From the NCBI GenBank assembly GCA_016786485.1, contig JAEUWD010000002.1:124001-188000 (forward strand): a stretch of 64,000 nt of DNA, given 5' to 3'. A program made the position numbers and the translations under genes. Within the stretch, counting starts at the first letter, position 1, and each line of letters starts with the position of its first letter. Positions 1-8,393 of the stretch are shown piece after piece. The stretch comes from Bacteriovoracaceae bacterium. GTDB taxonomy: Bacteria > Bdellovibrionota > Bacteriovoracia > Bacteriovoracales > Bacteriovoracaceae. Under the pieces are notes generated by a model. It had not been told where the DNA came from. It did no database searches and worked only from the letters and a program-made list of their open reading frames with translations.

Positions 1-2
1 AT

Positions 3-242
3 AATTATTTTTATACTGTAGACCCTGCGTTTGCTAACGGTGGTCGCCCTGCTTATCAGGCCAAGGGTGGCTTTTCTGGGAAAACCGTCATCGCTACATA
101 TCGCAATAGCTGGGGCAACGTTTTGATTTTCCCCTTCGTTCGCTATGATGATCTTAGTGGCGCCGTTTTCGAAGATAGTCCACTCGTAAAAAAGAAGAGC
201 TACTTCATGGGCGGGGCCGGTTTATTCTATCTTTTTGACTAA
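3..242 (+). CDS. C-terminal end of a MipA/OmpV-like outer-membrane protein (5' end outside window)
   Basis: The frame is open from the first bases to a TAA at 240-242 and gives the last 79 residues of a protein. The fragment alternates polar and hydrophobic residues and ends in GLFYLFD, as a final beta-strand of an outer-membrane barrel does. The order of a Pro-Ala-Tyr segment, a Gly-rich turn, a strand ending in SWGN and a late DSPLVKKKSYFMGGAG segment resembles the C-terminus of the MipA/OmpV scaffold family. The family call rests on this short tail only; that it is the end of a barrel protein is more secure than the exact family. Confidence 0.5.
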   Translation, partial: NYFYTVDPAFANGGRPAYQAKGGFSGKTVIATYRNSWGNVLIFPFVRYDDLSGAVFEDSPLVKKKSYFMGGAGLFYLFD

Positions 243-274
243 TTTATAGTCTCCTTCCATCCGATAATATCGCT

Positions 275-763
275 ATGATGATATTGATTATACTTTTTTC
301 AACATACTTAAATGCTCAGGTTTATAAAGAACCGAAAGATGCTTTAGAGCAATATCGAAAAGTTTACCAAGCTGAACAACAAAAACAATTTGGTGATATT
401 GAATATATTATTATTTCCGATATCACACCAACCACGACTCACACACAACGAATTGAAAATAAGTGCGAAAAAACTGTTCGCTACACTTATCAAATCGCTG
501 AGGATTTATGGTTTTACCAATTTTACAAACAACCTAAAAGTTACGGCGAAGTCGTGATTGAATGCGTTTCGGTTTTTGAAACTGGTGGCAAGGCTTGCTC
601 CACTGTCGTTGATGAATATACTTATGCTCCTACTGTTTGCGCCTTCGTCACAGATACAATTCACTCAGATGGTACAGAAGTTAATCAAAATTCTCGAGGC
701 ACGCTCAAATCACAAGAAATCGAAGAGCATAACAAACAAATTAAGCGTTCAAAGTCGCAATAA
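275..763 (+). CDS. small secreted protein of unknown function
   Basis: A 162-residue protein that I do not recognise. It starts with a short hydrophobic signal peptide ending near YLNAQ, so the mature protein should be periplasmic or outside the cell. The mature part has Cys residues around 68, 97, 108 and 122, which could form disulfides, and a lysine/glutamate-rich tail. There are two adjacent ATG codons (275 and 278) and no clear Shine-Dalgarno sequence, so the exact start is open. It follows the barrel protein by 32 bases and may share its transcript. Its last 23 bases overlap the convergent end of the U32 gene. Confidence 0.6.
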   Translation: MMILIILFSTYLNAQVYKEPKDALEQYRKVYQAEQQKQFGDIEYIIISDITPTTTHTQRIENKCEKTVRYTYQIAEDLWFYQFYKQPKSYGEVVIECVSVFETGGKACSTVVDEYTYAPTVCAFVTDTIHSDGTEVNQNSRGTLKSQEIEEHNKQIKRSKSQ

Positions 764-3197
764 CTTTTTTACGATCTTTATAAATCTTAACATCATTTAA
801 CTGCCCCGAACTTAACCCATACTTTTCAGTTAAACCTAGTTGATTCATAGCATCTGACAATGACAATTCTTGTGCAAAGAAAGCTAAGTATGTTTTGATT
901 TTTACACTTAATTCAGCTGCGGTTTCATTGAGTAATTCTAAACGATAATGTTGAACACCTAATTGTTTCAATTCTTCTAATAAAAAAGCTGCTGATTGTG
1001 GAGTGCTCTTATAAAAAGTATTACGACATTCGTGATCGGCCTTAAGAAAGTGATTAATACCATAAGAATCTTTTAATTCTACCGTATGCTTTTCACAAGG
1101 CTTACCACAATCTTTAAAACTTGTTCCGTTACTTAAAGTAGCTGCGAACACACAATGCTCCATATGAAACTCAGGCATATAATGATGAAGCGTAACTTCG
1201 AGGCCTGATTCAGAAATTTGATTCGCTAATCCTAGTAATTGATTCTTGTTCAAATCATAAGAAGCATTAATAACTTTTAAGCCTTTCGCTTTTAGGTATT
1301 GATAACTTTCTGAGTTAGTCACATTTAGACTAAAATCTCCCCACACTTCGAAATTTTGCCCTAAGAAATAATGAGCAGCACCTAGGTTTCTCGCTAAGAT
1401 AAAATCAGGCGCCAAACGTTCAATAGTGCGGAGGTTATAATACTCTTTTGGTTTTAAAATTCGAGTGGTAGCGATACCCGTTTTGATTTTCTGAGTACGT
1501 AACGCCGTAAGTGAAGCTGAATAGTCTTTTCCAAATTCAAAATCTAAAATGACAACGCCCAAATGCTTGAGATTAAAATTTTCAAGTTCTGCAACAAAAG
1601 CCTCAACTTGTTCTTTTGAACGAAGAACTAAATTGAGTTGTGGCATGTCGACAAATGACTTTAAAGTTTTACTCGCCAACGAATATTCATTCACTTTCTC
1701 CGTATTCGGTTTTGTTCTTAGAGCATTTAAATTTTCGATCATTTCTTTTTTGATCTTTTTTAATTCTTTATGATGTAGAAAAACATCTCCCTTAATCATG
1801 ACATCACATTCAGTAATGGTATAAACGCTAGACGATAACGCATTTAATTCTTCAAGTGCCACTTCTTTACTAAGCTTGGAGGTTTTTGCTGGTTGTAAAA
1901 AGGCTTCGGATAAACAAACGACTTCATTATTATCAATATCTTTTGCTATCAGTTTTAAACGCTGACCAACTTCACCTTGCAACTGAATACGTAATGGGAT
2001 TTTTTTAGCTTGAGTACGATCACTCCAACTTTTGGCCACAGTATTTTGTAATTGCTCGTCTGAATTAATATAAAAAATTTGACCAACCGACAGATCTGCA
2101 CCTTTATGACTTAAAAGGCTTATCTGATATGTATCTTGTTTAATCATTTGTGCTTTGAAAATTTTATCGCCTATTTCTTTTTTTGCGATGAAAAGTAAAC
2201 CCTGACCGGCTTTTAAGGGATAATCACTTTGCAATGTGATTTGATTTTTTTCGATTTTTAAAATCTTTCCAGCTTTCACACCACGGTGAGAACTGTATGT
2301 TCCATCGACCAGGGCCTGGTGATTCACACCATCTAACCAGCCTGTGAAAAAACCACGTGAATAACCTTGAGATAATTCATAGTGAGCATTCGGGTTTATT
2401 TTTTCAAAATTTAAAGCTTGAGCATAATGACGAGCAGTAAGCGCAACATACTCAGGACCTTTTAAACGACCTTCGACTTTGTAAGAGTTGATTCCTATTT
2501 TTTTTAATGCCGGAACTTTTTCTAAGCCGAAAAGATCTTTCGGTGAAACTAAGTATTTTTGATTTTTAACTTCTTTCTTTTCACCATCAACATACATCTC
2601 ATATTCAAGACGACAACTCTGAGCACACTGGCCTCGATTGGCTGAACGACCGCCAATCGCCTCAGAAGTAAAACACTGTCCAGAATAAGCAACACATAAA
2701 GCACCGTGAACAAAAACTTCTAGTTCTTTTTGAGTATTTTCTCGAATCAATTGAATTTCATCGAGCGAGTTTTCACGACCTAAAACAAAACGATCAATCT
2801 TCAAATCATCTAAAAAATTAATCGCTTCAAAATTTGTCACTGTCATTTGAGTTGAGCCATGAATTCTTTGCGATGGCGAAATAGCTCGAATGATTTTAGC
2901 TAATCCTAAATCTTGGACAATAAAAGCATCTGGTCTAAGCGGAAGCACTTCTTTTAAAAGCTGAATGGCCTGCTCTAATTCATCTTGAAACAAAACAACG
3001 TTAAAAGCCAAATTAACTCGTACGCCGTAAAGATGGCACAAATCAATCATTTCTTTCAGCTCGGCGACGGTATGATCATGAGTTCTGCCTCGGGCATTAA
3101 AGCCAGGCATACCAACATAAATGGCATCAGCACCATTGTGAATGGCGGCTAAGCACATCGACATATCGCCGACTGGAAGTAGTAATTCAGGTTTCAT
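741..3197 (-). CDS. peptidase U32-family protein with two U32-like halves (RlhA/TrhP-type RNA modification)
   Basis: An 818-residue U32 protein. The first half starts PELLLPVGD, has the TIM-barrel pattern of U32 proteins and carries the cysteine set at about C168, C175, C191 and C195 within HGALC, SGQCF and GQCAQSC. In studied relatives (RlhA, TrhP, UbiU) such cysteines hold an iron-sulfur cluster and the proteins hydroxylate RNA or ubiquinone. A middle region of about 200 residues matches the position of the DUF3656 insert of long RlhA-like proteins. Residues about 545-770 look like a second, degenerate U32 domain with its own EHC and DCGKPC cysteines. E. coli RlhA (about 650 residues) is shorter. 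Assignment to 23S rRNA hydroxylation is inference; the family call is firm. The preceding gene's TAA directly abuts this ATG. Confidence 0.85.
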   Translation of the reverse strand: MKPELLLPVGDMSMCLAAIHNGADAIYVGMPGFNARGRTHDHTVAELKEMIDLCHLYGVRVNLAFNVVLFQDELEQAIQLLKEVLPLRPDAFIVQDLGLAKIIRAISPSQRIHGSTQMTVTNFEAINFLDDLKIDRFVLGRENSLDEIQLIRENTQKELEVFVHGALCVAYSGQCFTSEAIGGRSANRGQCAQSCRLEYEMYVDGEKKEVKNQKYLVSPKDLFGLEKVPALKKIGINSYKVEGRLKGPEYVALTARHYAQALNFEKINPNAHYELSQGYSRGFFTGWLDGVNHQALVDGTYSSHRGVKAGKILKIEKNQITLQSDYPLKAGQGLLFIAKKEIGDKIFKAQMIKQDTYQISLLSHKGADLSVGQIFYINSDEQLQNTVAKSWSDRTQAKKIPLRIQLQGEVGQRLKLIAKDIDNNEVVCLSEAFLQPAKTSKLSKEVALEELNALSSSVYTITECDVMIKGDVFLHHKELKKIKKEMIENLNALRTKPNTEKVNEYSLASKTLKSFVDMPQLNLVLRSKEQVEAFVAELENFNLKHLGVVILDFEFGKDYSASLTALRTQKIKTGIATTRILKPKEYYNLRTIERLAPDFILARNLGAAHYFLGQNFEVWGDFSLNVTNSESYQYLKAKGLKVINASYDLNKNQLLGLANQISESGLEVTLHHYMPEFHMEHCVFAATLSNGTSFKDCGKPCEKHTVELKDSYGINHFLKADHECRNTFYKSTPQSAAFLLEELKQLGVQHYRLELLNETAAELSVKIKTYLAFFAQELSLSDAMNQLGLTEKYGLSSGQLNDVKIYKDRKKVIATLNA

Positions 3198-3866
3198 TTA
3201 ATCTCGCAAAATAACCTGGTAATCAGCAGGGTAACCTTCATAGTATGGAGGTAAACTATTTTTTATTTCATAAAATTCTATCCAATCAAAAACTCGCACA
3301 CCAATATCAAACTTTTTTCCGTCGAATCGAATAACTTCATAACGTTCAGAAAGAATATCATTCGCTTTCATCATTTCAGCTCGACGATTGAAAGTTACGT
3401 ATGTGATTTTTTGATCAAAAATTTCTTGGGTATTTTTATCCATGCTCGCGACGATAATATTATTTTCACTACCGTTCACTTCATTCATATAAATCAAACG
3501 TTCAAGTGCTTTGTAATTTGTGTCTGAATTAAGTCGCGCAAAAATCACACGCTTTTTACCCGTCACAAATTGCGATACATTTTCTGATACTAAATTTAGT
3601 GCTGCAGAATCAAAACGATGAAAATCATGTTTATGAATTTGTGCTAGGGCGACTAGCAGTTTTTCCATTTCATGGGATTGAACCTCATCAGCATGAATAA
3701 CAAAGATGGGTTTACGTCCTTGCGGCTTATTACCTGTTAGATAATTTTTTAGCTCAGAATAGCTTTTTAACGAGCTATCTGAATGAATTTGTAGATGCCC
3801 GATGCAGGCATGCAACCTACTGTAATTACTAAAAAAAATTATCGTTACAAGAATTACGTGTCGCAT
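3198..3866 (-). CDS. secreted protein of unknown function
   Basis: I place the start at the ATG at 3864-3866, giving 222 residues, because a signal peptide (MRHVILVTIIFF..., cleavage near LHA) begins there. A further 48 upstream codons are open but look like non-coding leader. The mature protein has a lysine-rich alpha/beta region with IFVIHADE, KRVIFARLN and NNIIVASMD strands, and ends near YEGYPADYQV. I do not recognise the family. The stop codon is immediately followed by the ATG of the U32 gene, so the two are probably translated from one message. Confidence 0.65.
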   Translation of the reverse strand: MRHVILVTIIFFSNYSRLHACIGHLQIHSDSSLKSYSELKNYLTGNKPQGRKPIFVIHADEVQSHEMEKLLVALAQIHKHDFHRFDSAALNLVSENVSQFVTGKKRVIFARLNSDTNYKALERLIYMNEVNGSENNIIVASMDKNTQEIFDQKITYVTFNRRAEMMKANDILSERYEVIRFDGKKFDIGVRVFDWIEFYEIKNSLPPYYEGYPADYQVILRD

Positions 3867-3966
3867 TATTTCGAGGTTATAAACCACTTTGACTGGCTTT
3901 ACAAGTTTGGGTGTAAAAATGGCTTTTCCCCTCTGAAATTCTTTCAAATTTAGGCCTGTTCTTAGG

Positions 3967-3995
3967 TTGACTACCATTCGGACTGGGCCTAAGCT
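3967..3995 (+). promoter_or_regulatory. possible dps promoter
   Basis: TTGACT at 3967-3972 is followed after 17 bases by TAAGCT at 3990-3995; the -35 is good and the -10 weak. A 7-base inverted repeat, TTAGGCC (3950-3956) and GGCCTAA (3986-3992), brackets the -35 element and could be an operator for a stress regulator. Assignment is tentative. Confidence 0.35.
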
Positions 3996-4024
3996 GAGCC
4001 CATAAAACAATTAAGGAGACCACT

Positions 4025-4495
4025 ATGAATATCGACATTGGAATTAATGAAGCTGACCGTAAAAAAATCGCTGAAGGCCTCTCACACTTACTGGCCGACA
4101 GCTACACCTTATATCTTAAGACCCATAATTTTCATTGGAATGTGACAGGACCCATGTTTCAAACACTTCATCTCATGTTTGAAACTCAATACACTGAATT
4201 AGCTTTAGCGGTTGATTTAATCGCGGAAAGAATTCGTTCACTTGGTGTTTATGCTCCAGGAACTTACAAGGAATTTGCAAAGCTAACCACGATTAAAGAA
4301 ACTGATACTGTTCCAGCGGCCAAAGATATGATTCGTCAATTAGTAGAAGGACAAGAAGCGGTTGTTCGTACCGCTCGCAAAATTTTTCCAACAGCTGAAA
4401 ATGTTTCGGATGAAGCGACTTGTGATCTACTGACACAAAGAATTCAATTACACGAAAAAACAGCTTGGATGTTACGTAGTTTATTAGCTGAATAA
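4025..4495 (+). CDS. dps: Dps-family DNA-binding ferritin-like protein
   Basis: A 156-residue four-helix ferritin-like protein of normal Dps length. The dinuclear ferroxidase ligands are visible: H37 in the NFHWNV motif, H49, D64 and E68 in the [10 protein letters not shown] segment. Dps dodecamers oxidise and store iron using peroxide, and protect DNA in starvation and oxidative stress. The N-terminus is short (about 10 residues before the first helix) with only one Lys pair, so direct DNA binding is not assured. A clean AAGGAG lies 7 bases before the ATG. It stands alone between convergent and divergent neighbours. Confidence 0.93.
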   Translation: MNIDIGINEADRKKIAEGLSHLLADSYTLYLKTHNFHWNVTGPMFQTLHLMFETQYTELALAVDLIAERIRSLGVYAPGTYKEFAKLTTIKETDTVPAAKDMIRQLVEGQEAVVRTARKIFPTAENVSDEATCDLLTQRIQLHEKTAWMLRSLLAE

Positions 4496-4663
4496 TTAGA
4501 CGACTTGAATTTCGTCTTCTTCTTTTAGATGATTGACTGGCTCGGTTGGATACTGTGTTTCTTTTTCTTCTTCAATCGAACTTGGGACACGTTTATTAGT
4601 AGAATCACAACCGATGTGTACAAAGTTTAGAATAAGAATAAAGATAAAATAGCTAGCTTTCAT
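4496..4663 (-). CDS. 55-residue putative lipoprotein
   Basis: This short reading frame starts at the ATG at 4661-4663 and stops directly after dps on the other strand. The product begins MKASYFIFILILNF and has a single Cys at 19 (VHIGC), then a very acidic polar tail rich in Glu, typical of a small lipoprotein with a disordered exposed part. The lipobox is imperfect because His is at -3. There is no clear Shine-Dalgarno site. The hydrophobic N-terminus followed at once by Cys and an acidic tail is unlikely by chance, but conservation is untested. Confidence 0.5.
   Translation of the reverse strand: MKASYFIFILILNFVHIGCDSTNKRVPSSIEEEKETQYPTEPVNHLKEEDEIQVV
4498..4525 (+). terminator. possible terminator after dps
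   Basis: A 6-base stem, AGACGA (4498-4503) with TCGTCT (4512-4517), is followed by a pyrimidine-rich TCTTCTTTT tract. The stem is short, so this is a weak call. It overlaps the 3' end of the convergent small lipoprotein frame. Confidence 0.3.
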
Positions 4664-4744
4664 CTAGTACTTTATCGGCAACTTGAGACAAAAACTTGAG
4701 CTTTTTTATCAAGAAATACAAGTGACTGATTACAAAGGAGTTTT

Positions 4745-5416
4745 ATGAAGAAATGTGTGTTTATTCGCCATGGCCAAAGCCAGTGGAATCTCGAAAATCG
4801 CTTTACCGGCTGGAAAAACGTGGAACTCACAGACCTTGGTCGCAAGGAAGCTAAAAACGCCGGAAATATTCTTAAAAAACGTCACTATAGCTTTGACGTG
4901 GTTTATACTTCAACTCTCACACGCGCTCAGGACACGGCCAAAATCGCACTTCAGGAACTCAATTCAAACGTAAAACCGATTATTGATTGGCGACTTAATG
5001 AGCGTCACTACGGCGCTTTAACCGGGAAAAATAAACAAGAAACTGCGGATCAATATGGAGCTGAACAAGTTAAAATTTGGCGACGTTCTTATCCTACTCG
5101 CCCGCCACTTATGGATGAAAAAGCGGCCCGAGAATTAGTTACAGATAAAAGTATTCCGCTGACACTTGGTGAAAGCTTGGAAGATACAGTTAAACGTGTA
5201 ACGCCATATTGGGAACAAACTATTTCGAAAGATGTTCAAAATGGAAAATCGGTTTTAGTCGTGGCGCATGGAAATAGTTTACGCGCATTGATGAAACATT
5301 TATTCAGAATTTCTGACGCCGATATATTAGAACTCGAAATACCTACCGGGACTCCAGTTGAGTGTGAATTAGATGAACGCTTGATTGGCAAAAAATATTC
5401 TTTTCTCACAGAATAA
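4745..5416 (+). CDS. gpmA: 2,3-bisphosphoglycerate-dependent phosphoglycerate mutase
   Basis: A 223-residue histidine-phosphatase-superfamily enzyme that interconverts 3- and 2-phosphoglycerate in glycolysis and gluconeogenesis. The RHGQSQWN motif at residues 8-15 contains the phosphorylated His9. RLNERHYG supplies the catalytic Glu, and VVAHGNSLR near residue 175 holds the second active-site His. The long RPP insertion (PTRPPLMDE) is typical of dPGM and not of the broad phosphatases. AAGGAG sits 6 bases before the ATG. The length is slightly below the usual 228-250 residues. Confidence 0.95.
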   Translation: MKKCVFIRHGQSQWNLENRFTGWKNVELTDLGRKEAKNAGNILKKRHYSFDVVYTSTLTRAQDTAKIALQELNSNVKPIIDWRLNERHYGALTGKNKQETADQYGAEQVKIWRRSYPTRPPLMDEKAARELVTDKSIPLTLGESLEDTVKRVTPYWEQTISKDVQNGKSVLVVAHGNSLRALMKHLFRISDADILELEIPTGTPVECELDERLIGKKYSFLTE

Positions 5417-5419
5417 TTT

Positions 5420-5638
5420 CTACTCTTTCTTTTGTGACTGATGAGGCATGTAACCACAATCGTCGCAATAGCGAGTGTACCAATCAATCGCTTCAATAAT
5501 TTTGTTTTGAACAATGTCCAAAAGCTCATCACTGTCACACTCATTTAGTATGTCATTGACGGCATGTAGGCGCATCAGGATCACATCCTGTTCTTCCTGA
5601 CTCTTGTACAATTTTAAAATTTTGTTTGGATTTTCCAT
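5420..5638 (-). CDS. 72-residue protein of unknown function with a CxxC pair
   Basis: The start is fixed at the ATG at 5636-5638 because a strong GAGGAG lies 7 bases upstream; a longer open frame upstream lacks such a site. The product is acidic and helical, with NECDSDELLD in the middle and YCDDCGYMPHQ near the end. The C-terminal Cys pair could bind a metal or be redox active. I do not recognise the family. It lies convergent to gpmA, with only 3 bases between the stops. Confidence 0.6.
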   Translation of the reverse strand: MENPNKILKLYKSQEEQDVILMRLHAVNDILNECDSDELLDIVQNKIIEAIDWYTRYCDDCGYMPHQSQKKE

Positions 5639-5764
5639 ACTAGAACTCCTCTCATAGTCAGTATCATAGCACTTCTCCGCGATCTGAGCACAGGGTGGTG
5701 TTTCTAGAGAAAATTCGTTCTGTTCGTTATTTTTTTTGAATATAAAATCAGATGTTTGTAAAAG

Positions 5765-5799
5765 TTCGGCCAAATAACCGAGTAAGTTAGTCGGCCGAA
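5765..5799 (-). terminator. hairpin after the FecR-like gene, possible terminator
   Basis: TTCGGCC (5765-5771) and GGCCGAA (5793-5799) form a perfect 7-base stem just beyond the stop of the minus-strand FecR-like gene. On that strand it is followed by CTTTTA. The loop of 21 bases is large and the U-tract short, so it may be a terminator or a simple 3' stabilising hairpin. Confidence 0.4.
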
Positions 5800-5806
5800 A
5801 TTCAAC

Positions 5807-6763
5807 TTAATTTTGGACTTTGAAGAATTCTTCGTAAGCATCCATTTCTAAGTTTTCGAGATCTTCACTCGAAATTTTGCCTTGGTTTTTTGGTGCATCT
5901 TTGAAGATTTTTTTGACTGACAACGTATTCAACTCATCGACTGATTTCACGGCTACTGTTTTTAGTTTGTTATAGAGTTTTTCATCGTAACGTTTAATAT
6001 CGTTTAAAGTTACATCTGTCGCTTTCTTTTCAAGCTGAGCGATTTCAGCTTTAACTGCATCACTCGCGCTATCGACTTCAGCTTCTGATGTTTTGATCAA
6101 TGAATCTTTTTGAATTGAAATTAATTCTTGCTGCGTAGTTTGCTTTACTTCAGCTTTAATATCATTTTTGTTTTCAACTACCGCTGCTGTAAAACCACTC
6201 TTCACGTTAAGGACATCGTTTTTATCTTTTGGCTTTACTTCCACTTCACCTCTGAGAACGGCTACGCGCGTGTTACCTGAACTTCCTCGTTGTGAAATAA
6301 AAAAGTCTGTTCCTCGAACCCCCATGGCCGCGGTACGAGTCTTAACATTCATCCCACTACGTGGTCCTTCTTTAGAAACAACTGAACGAATTGCTCCGTA
6401 CATTAATTTGATTGAAGACTTTTCATCTTCTGTTTTCTTGGCACCAACGATGATTTGATATGAAGTCGCTGGCCCTACAGTCACTTGATCACCATTTTTA
6501 TAAACCAGACGAAGTTTTGCATCTGCACCGGTTCGAACCACTGAACCTGGAGTCACTTTTGTTCCAAGCTTTATCGGCTCAACACTGTAATACAAACCTT
6601 CAAAAAGAACTTTTTGTGTTTGACCTGCAGATAAGGTCTTACTTGGTTGCGTAAAAAGCTCAGACTTTCCCTTAATTTTTACAATAACACCCGCATGATC
6701 TTGGGCCAACAACGAATTTGAAAACAAAATGATGAATAATGTGGTGAGTGACTTAAGATTCAT
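5807..6763 (-). CDS. secreted FecR-domain protein
   Basis: I choose the ATG at 6761-6763 (318 residues) because it has GAGGAAAA upstream and begins a signal peptide ending near LLAQ; a further 17 codons upstream are open. The FecR domain spans roughly residues 65-185. It shows the VRTGADAKLRLVYKNGDQVTVGP pattern in pieces, and the AMGVRGTDFFI motif typical of FecR proteins that are secreted and not tied to an iron sigma factor. The C-terminal 130 residues are charged, helical and probably coiled. No anti-sigma helix or transmembrane segment follows, so a role as a periplasmic scaffold or ligand-binding domain is more likely than sigma regulation. It is divergent from the next gene. Confidence 0.8.
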   Translation of the reverse strand: MNLKSLTTLFIILFSNSLLAQDHAGVIVKIKGKSELFTQPSKTLSAGQTQKVLFEGLYYSVEPIKLGTKVTPGSVVRTGADAKLRLVYKNGDQVTVGPATSYQIIVGAKKTEDEKSSIKLMYGAIRSVVSKEGPRSGMNVKTRTAAMGVRGTDFFISQRGSSGNTRVAVLRGEVEVKPKDKNDVLNVKSGFTAAVVENKNDIKAEVKQTTQQELISIQKDSLIKTSEAEVDSASDAVKAEIAQLEKKATDVTLNDIKRYDEKLYNKLKTVAVKSVDELNTLSVKKIFKDAPKNQGKISSEDLENLEMDAYEEFFKVQN

Positions 6764-6850
6764 TTTTTTCCTCGTGGTTTTAAAAATACAATTCATATAA
6801 AATGTAATCTTCAAGGCATAATAATTTTTTGTCTAGGGGGCAAATTTTCA

Positions 6851-7600
6851 ATGGGCAAATTAGCAAAATCATTTTTTACGTTATACCTAGCGCTACTCAG
6901 CATTACAGCTGCACGTGCCCAAAACTATGAATATCCAGAGTTACTGGTTGCTCCAAGTGCATCTGAAAGAATTAAAATGGAAGCGGTCGAAGAACAAAAA
7001 AGAAAAATCACGACCTATTCACCCTTTCTGGTTTCCGGTGCAATGACTGCAATAGCCGGATTATCACTTTTAGGAAATGTTAAGGAAATTAAACCTGCGG
7101 TTACTCAAGATGATAAAGATAAAAACAGTGAAGCTAAAATGGCGCCATATATTGGTATCGGGGTTGGTCTTTCATGGATAGCAGCTTCTTACATTATGTC
7201 GAACAGATATCGACCATATTATCAAACCTATAATGAGACTTATAAATTACCTACTTCGACTAAAGAGCAGAAATTAGCTCGAGAAAGATTGGCAGAAGAA
7301 GGAATGAAAGACGCGGCTTCAACCATGAGAGCATTAAGTTGGTTCTCATTCGTTACGAACGCCGGCGCTTCGGCGGTTATGTCGAGTAAAGCGGATGATA
7401 ATAAGGCAAAAATGATGGCAACACTTTCAGCTGTGGTTTCGCTAGCTCCACTGATTGTAAAACCACGTTGGGTAAAAACGTATAATCAACACCAAGAATA
7501 TAAAAAGAAAATATATGGACCAATTAACGTTCAGAATTTACTTTTTGAACCAGAATCACGTCGAGTGATTCCGGGAGTTATGGTTTCTTTTCAATTTTAA
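6851..7600 (+). CDS. membrane-associated protein of unknown function
   Basis: A 249-residue protein with an N-terminal signal peptide (cleavage near ARAQ) followed by two pairs of hydrophobic segments. The first pair is FLVSGAMTAIAGLSLLG and IGIGVGLSWIAASYIM, near residues 58-120. The second is WFSFVTNAGASAVM and MATLSAVVSLAPLIV, near 155-200. The arrangement, hairpin then Tyr-rich polar loop then hairpin, suggests an internal duplication and an inner-membrane or outer-membrane embedded protein. I do not recognise the family. A GGGGG run lies about 8 bases before the ATG. The last 23 bases overlap the convergent downstream gene. Confidence 0.6.
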   Translation: MGKLAKSFFTLYLALLSITAARAQNYEYPELLVAPSASERIKMEAVEEQKRKITTYSPFLVSGAMTAIAGLSLLGNVKEIKPAVTQDDKDKNSEAKMAPYIGIGVGLSWIAASYIMSNRYRPYYQTYNETYKLPTSTKEQKLARERLAEEGMKDAASTMRALSWFSFVTNAGASAVMSSKADDNKAKMMATLSAVVSLAPLIVKPRWVKTYNQHQEYKKKIYGPINVQNLLFEPESRRVIPGVMVSFQF

Positions 7601-8393
7601 AAGAATATTTTGCTAAATTTTTAGCAAAAGCCAGAGCATGCACTTGGCTGAATCCTAAACCATCCTTTGATATGGCATATTTATAAGCTTGTACAAAATT
7701 ATCTTCTGCCATCGGACCAAAACCCATCATCTCTTCTGCGAACTTTAGGCCTTCGAGTTTTGAAAGCTTAGGTCCAGCTTCAGCCTCAGTCAGAAAATGA
7801 AAAAGATCCTTAAAAGGTGATGCCACTGAATTTTTAAATTTCTCTCCCATTCGTGTCACTTTTGCAGCTGTTTGTGCGCAGGACCCGAGCGGAAGATTAA
7901 GTGTTTTCATATGCGTACAAAATTTCACTAGCTCCAAAAAATCATCGCGCGCTTTTTTCTGTTCACCTTTGAATTCAACCGAAAGCGATTTAGCCATGCT
8001 TAAAGAGTTCATTAAATCAAGATCTAAACCATCTTCCACGAATGCATACTTGAAAATAGTCAGATAATTATCCACCACTCCTCGTTCTTGTGCTGACAAC
8101 ATCACGGCCGTTTCCACTGCACTTTTACTATCAACCGTTAGCTTCGTTAGAAGATTCACGACATCCACGAATTTCTGAGCAGCACCCGTACATGCAGTGG
8201 CCACTTTTTCAGAAACTTTTAAAGCTTGGGAAGAGTCTAGTTGAAATTCATTACGGCTACGCAGGTATTCTAAGGTGGTTATAAACTCTTTGGCCGAAGA
8301 ACATTCAGCATGTAAAACTTCAGGTGTCGTTTCGGCATAGGCAGTACTAATCAAAACTAAAATAGTGATAAATGCTTTCAACTTACTCTCCAA
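7578..8393 (-). CDS. secreted helical protein of unknown function
   Basis: A 271-residue protein with a signal peptide (cleavage near AYAE) and an almost wholly alpha-helical mature part. Three similar helical blocks recur, each with a segment like EDGLDLDLMNSLSMAKSL, SKDGLGFSQVHALAFAKNLA or FQLDSSQALKVSEKVA, which suggests a degenerate repeat of about 75-90 residues. Four Cys residues lie in the mature chain. I do not recognise the family. Its start overlaps the end of the HD-GYP response-regulator gene by 11 bases, implying one operon and translational coupling. Confidence 0.65.
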   Translation of the reverse strand: MESKLKAFITILVLISTAYAETTPEVLHAECSSAKEFITTLEYLRSRNEFQLDSSQALKVSEKVATACTGAAQKFVDVVNLLTKLTVDSKSAVETAVMLSAQERGVVDNYLTIFKYAFVEDGLDLDLMNSLSMAKSLSVEFKGEQKKARDDFLELVKFCTHMKTLNLPLGSCAQTAAKVTRMGEKFKNSVASPFKDLFHFLTEAEAGPKLSKLEGLKFAEEMMGFGPMAEDNFVQAYKYAISKDGLGFSQVHALAFAKNLAKYSFKIEKKP

